This document shows, piece by piece, positions 58,634-64,000 of a stretch of 64,000 nt of DNA (position 1 is the first letter of the stretch; each line of letters begins with the position of its first letter). This DNA is from Streptococcus salivarius (GTDB lineage: Bacteria > Bacillota > Bacilli > Lactobacillales > Streptococcaceae): contig NZ_CP009913.1 of the NCBI RefSeq assembly GCF_000785515.1, positions 1,578,001 through 1,642,000 of the forward strand, given 5' to 3'. The position numbers were made by a program, and so were the translations under genes. Under the pieces are notes generated by a model, which made no database searches, was not told the origin of the DNA, and saw only the letters and a program-made list of their open reading frames with translations.

Positions 58634-60031
58634 TTAAACCAAACCAGTCAAGAGACCTTGCATGAATTCTTCTGAATGGAACTCACCAATATCATCAATT
58701 TTCTCACCAAAACCAATTAACTTCACTGGAATATCCAACTCTTGGCGAATGGCTAGAACCACACCACCCTTGGCACTACCGTCCAACTTAGTCAAGACAA
58801 GGCCTGTAAGAGGTGTGATTTTTGAAAATTCCTTAGCCTGACTAAGGGCATTTTGACCTGTTGATGCATCCAAGGCCAAGAGGGTTTCATGAGGTGCTTC
58901 TGGAACCACACGTTTGATAATACGACCAATCTTTTCAAGCTCTGCCATAAGGTTGTCTTTATTTTGCAAACGACCCGCAGTATCAATCATAAGGACATCA
59001 ACTCCTTCAGCAAGAGCCTTTTCCATACCGTCAAAGACCACTGAAGCTGGGTCAGCCTTCTCAGCACCAGTCACTACTGGCACATCAACACGACGTCCCC
59101 ACTCAACCAACTGAGCGACAGCTCCCGCACGGAAGGTATCAGCAGCTACCAACATAACTTTTTTGCCTTCTTGTTTGTATTTATGCGCCAACTTACCGAT
59201 AGACGTTGTCTTACCAACCCCGTTGACACCAACGAAAAGCATGACTGTCAAACCATCTTGGAAATTAATCTGCTCCTTGTAGACATCATCCTTCTCGTAG
59301 ATGTCCACAAGTTTTTCGATAATCAAGCGTTGCAAATCTTCAGTCTTTTTGACATTTTCAAGGCGGGCTTCATAGCGCAAGTCTTCCGTTAATTGCGTTG
59401 CAACATTAACCCCAACATCGGAAAGAATCAGCATTTCTTCCAATTCTTCGAAGAACTCCTCATCAACTCGACGGAAATTCGCAAAGAATTCATTCAAGCG
59501 GGCAGCAAACCCTGTACGTGTCTTCTTAAGGGTACGATTATATTTCTCTTGTTCTGTTTCAGTTTTTGAGGCCTGAACTTCTTCAGGTTTTTCCTCAACT
59601 TTACGGGTTTGAACAGCCTCAAAAGTAACCGTTTCACCTTTTTCTGCAGCAGCAGCTACCTGAGCCTTTTTAGCATAGTAATCAGCCATGACATCTGCGA
59701 AGTGGTTATCCACAGCGACTTGGCTTTCTTCTGACTCTGATACGCCCTCTGCTTCACTTGACGCCTGATTATCAACAGATAGGTCCTCATCAGACGCTAC
59801 TTCACTTTCTTCTGTCACTGTAGATTCGCTTTCTTCAACAGATTCTGTAGACGAAATCTCTTCTACTTGAGTCACTGACTCACTGAGCTGTTCTGCTTGC
59901 CTTTCACTTGTTCCTTCACTTGTTGACAAGTCTTGATTATCAAGAGCCTCAGTTTCTGAAATTTCCTGATTTGCTACAGTTTCCTGTGACTGGTTTTCCT
60001 CTTGTCCAAATAATCGATCAAATAGACCCAT
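58634..60031 (-). CDS. ftsY: Signal recognition particle receptor FtsY, 465 aa
   Basis: Membrane-associated SRP GTPase. Residues 1-160 are a very acidic Ser/Glu-rich A domain (low complexity, variable between species). The NG domain follows from about 165: N-domain helices (TRTGFAARLNEFFANF), G1 VGVNGVGKTTSIGKLA, DTFRAGAVAQL, G3 DTAGRLQNK and G4 TKLDGSAKGG, with a closing FGEKIDDIGEF. It probably shares an operon with the two upstream HAD phosphatase genes. The SD AAGGAG lies before the ATG. Confidence 0.96.
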   Translation of the reverse strand: MGLFDRLFGQEENQSQETVANQEISETEALDNQDLSTSEGTSERQAEQLSESVTQVEEISSTESVEESESTVTEESEVASDEDLSVDNQASSEAEGVSESEESQVAVDNHFADVMADYYAKKAQVAAAAEKGETVTFEAVQTRKVEEKPEEVQASKTETEQEKYNRTLKKTRTGFAARLNEFFANFRRVDEEFFEELEEMLILSDVGVNVATQLTEDLRYEARLENVKKTEDLQRLIIEKLVDIYEKDDVYKEQINFQDGLTVMLFVGVNGVGKTTSIGKLAHKYKQEGKKVMLVAADTFRAGAVAQLVEWGRRVDVPVVTGAEKADPASVVFDGMEKALAEGVDVLMIDTAGRLQNKDNLMAELEKIGRIIKRVVPEAPHETLLALDASTGQNALSQAKEFSKITPLTGLVLTKLDGSAKGGVVLAIRQELDIPVKLIGFGEKIDDIGEFHSEEFMQGLLTGLV

Positions 60032-60041
60032 TTGGTTCTCC

Positions 60042-60860
60042 TTATTTCTCTAGAATATATTTGTGGATGGCCTCAGCCACTCCAGATTCCTCATTAGTTT
60101 TTGTCGTTACTGCCTTGGCAACAGCCTTGACCTTGGGAACAGCATTCGCCATAGCCACACCAAGACCAGCCCACTCCAGCATTGTCAAGTCGTTTTCCTC
60201 GTCTCCCATAGCCATGACCTGACTTTTATCCAGAGCAAGATAATCAGTCAAGAGTCTCAAACCTACAGCTTTATGAACACCCTTGGGCATAACCTCTAGG
60301 ATAATTTCACGAGACTTAAAGACCTCAAACGCTTGGTATAGATGGTCAGGTAGTTTTTCAATTTGGGCATCCAAAAACGCTTCCTCACAGACCGTAACTA
60401 CTTTATTATAGACGATATCTTGCGGAATGTCATCAATGCTATCCACATCAACAAAAGTCAAAGTAGGATTAGCCTGACGATAGAGCGAATGATTCCCTTT
60501 ACTAGGCACCCCATAGACAATGCCATCACTAAGAACATCCATAGGGAGCCCTAGAGGTTCGAAGACAGCATAAATCTGCTTTAAATCTTCTCGACTCATC
60601 TCTTTCTTTATGAGAATATCCCCATTATTACGCTGAACCAAGCCACCATTGAAGGTCACACTATAGTGCTTATCATCCAACAAACCCAAATCTTCCAAGA
60701 TATGAGTAATAGCTGGCAGAGGACGACCAGTCGTAATGACCACATGAACTCCCTTAGCTTCTGCCGCCTTCAGAGCAGCTCTATTTTCAGCTGTTACTTG
60801 CTTATCCTTAGTAAAGAGCGTCCCATCCAAATCCAAGGCCAACAATTTAATCTCAGACAT
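60042..60860 (-). CDS. Cof-type HAD-family phosphatase, 272 aa
   Basis: Motif I is LALDLDGTLFTKD (nucleophile and acid Asp), motif II VITTGRP, and motif III/IV Lys followed by MGDEENDLTMLEWAG. The length and cap (C2B) match Cof/YidA-type sugar-phosphate or nucleotide phosphatases; the substrate is not predictable. It overlaps the preceding HAD gene by 8 bp. Confidence 0.92.
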   Translation of the reverse strand: MSEIKLLALDLDGTLFTKDKQVTAENRAALKAAEAKGVHVVITTGRPLPAITHILEDLGLLDDKHYSVTFNGGLVQRNNGDILIKKEMSREDLKQIYAVFEPLGLPMDVLSDGIVYGVPSKGNHSLYRQANPTLTFVDVDSIDDIPQDIVYNKVVTVCEEAFLDAQIEKLPDHLYQAFEVFKSREIILEVMPKGVHKAVGLRLLTDYLALDKSQVMAMGDEENDLTMLEWAGLGVAMANAVPKVKAVAKAVTTKTNEESGVAEAIHKYILEK

Positions 60861-61647
60861 CTGAACCTACCAAACCTTCCATGAAGTCAAAGACTGCACC
60901 ATCTTTATGGTGACCAATAACTTCGTCAGCTACTGCCTTAATCTCATCGCGGGCATTTTCCGTAGCAACCGCATGCCCAGCAAAGGTCAACATCTCCATA
61001 TCATTGAGATTATCACCAAAGGCTACAACATCTGAAGCTTGACGCCCCAACTCTTGACAAAGATGGTAAAGACCAAAGCCCTTGTCCACACCTTTAAGGA
61101 TAATATCCATAGAATCAAAGCCAGTTGTCACAGCTGTCATATCCTCAAAAATCGTGTTGAGGTAGTCACCACGTTCCATAATGGTATCCCCTTGGAACTT
61201 AGCAGTTACCTTGAAAATGTCATCTGTAACCGCTTCAAGGTTCGTTACCATAACATTTTCATAGTAACGTTCCATGGCCTTAAGATAGGCTGGTTCTGCA
61301 TCGTTTGGAGCATAGGCACCACGACGTCCCGACAAGAGAATTCCCTCACAAGTTGGCAAGGCTAAAGTCGTGTCTGCAATTTCTAAATAATCTTTAGGTT
61401 CTAGCTTGGACTCAAATAGGACTTCACCCTTGTACTGAACCAAGGCCCCATTCTCCGCAATAATAGCAATGCGGTCCACAAAACCATCAAAAAGCTCCTC
61501 CAAGGCCAAGAGAGCTCGGCCAGAAGCTACTGTAAAAACGTAATCTTTAGCTTCACACGCATCCAAAAGGTTTTCCAAACGTGCCTTATCATAGGCACCA
61601 AGATGGTCTAGAAAGGTACCATCCATATCTGTTGCTAAAATTTTCAA
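60853..61647 (-). CDS. Cof-type HAD-family phosphatase, 264 aa
   Basis: Motif I is ILATDMDGTFLDH, motif II VASGRALL, and motif IV FGDNLNDMEMLTFAG. It is a paralog of the next gene and probably acts on small phosphorylated metabolites. The start is TTG 61647 with GGGAG 6 nt upstream; no in-frame ATG gives the conserved N-terminus. It is the first gene of the HAD-HAD-ftsY run. Confidence 0.9.
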   Translation of the reverse strand: MKILATDMDGTFLDHLGAYDKARLENLLDACEAKDYVFTVASGRALLALEELFDGFVDRIAIIAENGALVQYKGEVLFESKLEPKDYLEIADTTLALPTCEGILLSGRRGAYAPNDAEPAYLKAMERYYENVMVTNLEAVTDDIFKVTAKFQGDTIMERGDYLNTIFEDMTAVTTGFDSMDIILKGVDKGFGLYHLCQELGRQASDVVAFGDNLNDMEMLTFAGHAVATENARDEIKAVADEVIGHHKDGAVFDFMEGLVGSDV

Positions 61648-61770
61648 AATAATCTCCCTTCAGGTCGAATATACTTGCCCCTATTGTACCAAAAATAGGA
61701 ATATAAGTTTGGGAAAAGCCAAAGAAATTAGAGAAAATATGGCATTTTACTTGCAAATTCAGTATTTTAG

Positions 61771-61792
61771 TTGTATTATTATGGTAGTACAA
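61771..61792. promoter_or_regulatory. Putative operator of the GntR regulator
   Basis: A 22-bp imperfect palindrome begins TTGTA and ends TACAA (8 of 11 strict pairs, the rest G-T), 38 nt before the regulator ATG. A possible -10 (TATACT or TATTAT) follows near 61802-61810. This is a typical autoregulation site for GntR/YtrA-type proteins. Confidence 0.6.
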
Positions 61793-61828
61793 AAATAACG
61801 CTATTATACTTTTAGAAAGGAGTCTCTT

Positions 61829-62206
61829 ATGGCTTGGACATTTGATGAAAAATCGCCAATTTATCTCCAAATCGCCTATCGCGTCAAACTGAAGATAGCT
61901 TCCAAGGAATTGAGTATGGGACAACAACTCCTACCCGTTAGAGAATTTGCTCAGGAAGCTGGGGTCAATCCTAACACTGTACAAAGAGCCTTCCAAGAAC
62001 TTGAAAAAGAGGGGTTGGTCTACTCTGCCCGTACCTCTGGTCGCTTTGTTACCGAAGATGAAAAACTAATTGATCAAAAACGACACGAGATTGCCCAAAG
62101 TCTCATGAAAAACTTTGTCACTGAGATGACAGCCATTGGTTTTAGCTCACCTGAAATCAAATCTATCATCACTGACTACATTGAACAAACAGGAAAGGAC
62201 TTGTAG
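61829..62206 (+). CDS. GntR-family (YtrA-like) transcriptional regulator, 125 aa
   Basis: Winged-helix repressor: SPIYLQIAYRVKLKIASKELSMGQQLLPVREFAQEAG followed by the recognition helix VNPNTVQRAFQELEKEGLVYSARTSGRFVTED. It has only a short helical C-terminal dimerisation part (no large ligand domain), the hallmark of the YtrA/YhcF subfamily that controls adjacent ABC transporters. The SD AAAGGAG is well placed. It is 4 bp from the ATPase gene, so it is an autoregulated operon. Confidence 0.93.
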   Translation: MAWTFDEKSPIYLQIAYRVKLKIASKELSMGQQLLPVREFAQEAGVNPNTVQRAFQELEKEGLVYSARTSGRFVTEDEKLIDQKRHEIAQSLMKNFVTEMTAIGFSSPEIKSIITDYIEQTGKDL

Positions 62207-62210
62207 ACCG

Positions 62211-62909
62211 ATGACTGATATTGTAACTCTAACAAATCTCACCAAGACCTATAATGGTATTCCAGCCCTTAGAGATGTGACCATGTCCATCCCTTCTGGT
62301 AAAATCATTGGTCTCTTAGGACCAAACGGTAGTGGTAAAACAACCCTAATCAAAATTTTGAACGGCCTCCTTCAACCGACTTCAGGTTTAGTGACCATTA
62401 ATGGATTTCAGCCGTCACCTATCACTAAGGCGCAAGTGGCTTATTTGCCTGACACAACCTATTTAGATGAAAGTAAGACAATACAGTACTACTTGGATTT
62501 CTTCCAAGATTTTTACGCTGACTTCCGCTATTCTCTTGCCTTGCAACTCTTGCAGGATTTAATGCTCCAGCCTGATTTGCGCCTTAAAGACCTCTCAAAA
62601 GGTAACAAAGAAAAAGTTCAGTTGATTTTGGTTATGAGTCGTGAAGCTAAACTCTATCTCCTCGATGAACCTATCGGTGGAGTCGATCCTGCGTCACGTG
62701 ACTACATTCTTAAAACCATCATCAACCAATACTCTGAAGATGCTTCTGTTATCATTTCAACCCATTTGATTGCAGATATTGAATCCGTCCTAGATGAAGT
62801 TGTCTTCTTAAAATACGGTCAGATTGAACTTCAGGGTGATGCTGATAATATCCGTCAAGCCCATGGCAAATCTATCGACAAACTCTTTAGAGAGATGTTC
62901 CACAACTAG
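62211..62909 (+). CDS. ABC transporter ATP-binding protein, 232 aa
   Basis: Walker A LLGPNGSGKTTLIKIL (about residue 34), a divergent signature LSKGNKEKVQLI, Walker B LYLLDEPIGGVD and an H-loop STHL. It pairs with the following membrane protein as an ABC-2 type exporter. Controlled by a YtrA-like regulator, it may respond to cell-wall-active or membrane-active compounds, as such systems do in Bacillus, but the substrate is unknown. I chose ATG 62211; the longer upstream frame overlaps the regulator. Confidence 0.92.
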   Translation: MTDIVTLTNLTKTYNGIPALRDVTMSIPSGKIIGLLGPNGSGKTTLIKILNGLLQPTSGLVTINGFQPSPITKAQVAYLPDTTYLDESKTIQYYLDFFQDFYADFRYSLALQLLQDLMLQPDLRLKDLSKGNKEKVQLILVMSREAKLYLLDEPIGGVDPASRDYILKTIINQYSEDASVIISTHLIADIESVLDEVVFLKYGQIELQGDADNIRQAHGKSIDKLFREMFHN

Positions 62910-62920
62910 GAGGTATGAGC

Positions 62921-63706
62921 ATGTTTTGGAAATTAGTTAAGTATGAATTACAATCGGTCCGTAAATGGTATCTTGGCATCTATGGTATTGCCATCCTACT
63001 CTCTATCCCCTTGGGTTTAATGCTTCGAAAATCTATTTTTGTAACTGAACAGAGCCACCAAGAACCTAGTCTACTCTTCTTTGCTTTCTTCACACTGATG
63101 GTTTTTGCTACCATTATCGTATGGGGAACCATTTATATAGCGACAATAGTCCTCATTGTCAGACGCTTTGCAAAGACTGTCTTTGGGAGAGAAGGTTATC
63201 TAACCAATACGCTCCCAGTTTCTGCTCACCAATTAATCTTGTCTAAACTCTTGGTAGCCTTTATTTTAGATATCATTTCATCACTCGTTATACTCCTTTC
63301 GATTGGAATTATAGCTGCTTTCTGCCTTGATATGAAAGATATCCTACTAGCTACCAGCTACTTTGGCCAGATCCTAAAAGAGATAGGCGCTTTCTACCTC
63401 TTCATCCCTTCTACAATCTTGTCAATGATTGCTGGTATCCTTTTCTATTACCTCTGTATTAGTATCGGAAATCTCTTCAACACTAACAAAGTTCTTATGG
63501 GATTTGTCGCCTTTTTCGCCATTCAGGCTATCCTATTCTTTATTGGTTTCTTCTTTGGACTCGGTGCAGCCTTGACCGGAGATGCAACATATACTGCAAT
63601 TAATAACTCGTCATATATCATTAGTCTAGTTCAGTCTCTCATTCTCATCGCAGCAAGTTACTTTGGTACCTACTATATCATGACCAAACGCTTAAATTTA
63701 GACTAA
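62921..63706 (+). CDS. ABC-2 type transporter membrane protein, 261 aa
   Basis: About six hydrophobic helices (first YGIAILLSIPLGLML, then FFTLMVFATIIVWGTIYIATIV, LDIISSLVILLSIGIIAAF, and three further) with short loops, a permease partner of the preceding ATPase. Two ATGs exist; 62921 is preferred because AGGAGG lies 7 nt before it, whereas ATG 62915 is only 1 nt from the SD. Confidence 0.88.
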   Translation: MFWKLVKYELQSVRKWYLGIYGIAILLSIPLGLMLRKSIFVTEQSHQEPSLLFFAFFTLMVFATIIVWGTIYIATIVLIVRRFAKTVFGREGYLTNTLPVSAHQLILSKLLVAFILDIISSLVILLSIGIIAAFCLDMKDILLATSYFGQILKEIGAFYLFIPSTILSMIAGILFYYLCISIGNLFNTNKVLMGFVAFFAIQAILFFIGFFFGLGAALTGDATYTAINNSSYIISLVQSLILIAASYFGTYYIMTKRLNLD

Positions 63707-63707
63707 A

Positions 63708-63743
63708 GAAAAACCGTGTTCCACAAGGAACACGATTTTTTTT
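63708..63743. terminator. Bidirectional terminator
   Basis: An 8-bp stem cgtgttcc/ggaacacg with loop acaa, flanked by A-run and T8, separates convergent genes. Confidence 0.93.
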
Positions 63744-63756
63744 GCATTGAAAAGAC

Positions 63757-64000
63757 TTATTTACTTTGTTCTTTACGATAAGTCTCGATTTCGGCCTTGT
63801 TACCCCAAACGAAGTGTCCTGGACGTAATTCAACCATTTCTGGTTTATCAACCGAATAGTCGTGTTGGTTTGGATCATAAACCTTCAAGACTTTCTGACG
63901 TTCCAAGATTGGGTCTGGAATAGGAACAGCAGACAAGAGTGACTTGGTGTAAGGGTGGATAGGATTGTTGTAGAGTTCTTCTGTCTCAGCAACTTCCACG
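63757..64000 (-). CDS. amiF: Oligopeptide ABC transporter ATP-binding protein AmiF/OppF (C-terminal 80 residues; 5' part beyond right edge)
   Basis: The visible part has the OppF-type C-terminal (oligo_HPY) signature: [19 protein letters not shown], then a streptococcal-style tail ([16 protein letters not shown]). It is one of the two ATPases energising peptide uptake (AmiACDEF), which also imports signalling peptides such as competence pheromones. No start is visible because the gene enters from the right edge. Confidence 0.9.
   Translation of the reverse strand, partial: VEVAETEELYNNPIHPYTKSLLSAVPIPDPILERQKVLKVYDPNQHDYSVDKPEMVELRPGHFVWGNKAEIETYRKEQSK

Overview
The window is chromosomal DNA of a low-GC Gram-positive coccus, almost certainly a Streptococcus of the salivarius group (S. 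salivarius or a close relative). The reasons are YSIRK/LPXTG wall-anchored adhesins, a fused glutathione synthetase GshF, the liaFSR and gmk-rpoZ-priA-fmt-rsmB-pppL-pknB gene orders, a glg glycogen operon with CcpA-type cre sites, and an Ami/Opp ATPase at the right edge. The species is inferred from protein family resemblance and gene order; no database search was possible. Most genes lie on the minus strand. No phage, insertion sequence, CRISPR array or rRNA was seen.

Region 1 (1-16.7 kb) is an adhesin locus. It holds the N-terminal 1099 codons of a YSIRK surface protein whose Rib-type repeats run off the left edge. Next is a giant LPETG-anchored protein of about 4300 residues built from 16 pilin-type isopeptide domains and 8 antigen I/II C2-like domains. 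The giant gene has one apparent defect: the well-placed ATG is followed immediately by TAA, and the frame stays open for 12.9 kb after that. Its promoter carries an 11-bp direct repeat and an A/T-rich dyad.

Region 2 (17-29.9 kb) is accessory and housekeeping. It has a membrane-anchored unknown protein, an ABC-F protein preceded by a roughly 300-nt leader that looks like a ribosome-mediated attenuator, a heterodimeric multidrug ABC exporter, an 811-bp intergenic region with a tandem 165-bp repeat, gshF, two overlapping genes for membrane-anchored unknown proteins, and a GNAT acetyltransferase.

Region 3 (30-41 kb) is the complete glycogen cycle: pulA, glgB, glgC, glgD, glgA and glgP. Cre sites overlap the pulA and glgB promoters, so glycogen turnover is probably tied to carbon catabolite control.

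Region 4 (41-61.7 kb) is core cell biology: ftsK (apparently leaderless), a thioredoxin-reductase-like ferredoxin-NADP reductase, trmD, rimM, tRNA-Gln and tRNA-Glu, a candidate small RNA downstream of liaR, the LiaFSR envelope-stress system, a voltage-gated-type K+ channel, the PknB/PppL kinase-phosphatase pair co-transcribed with rsmB, fmt, priA, rpoZ and gmk, then ftsY and two Cof-type HAD phosphatases.

Region 5 (61.7-64 kb) is a GntR-family regulator with its ABC transporter on the plus strand, followed by the C-terminal end of amiF on the minus strand. The most interesting items are the codon-2 stop of the giant adhesin, the ABC-F leader, the sRNA candidate at about 46.33-46.44 kb, and the unexplained repeats upstream of gshF.
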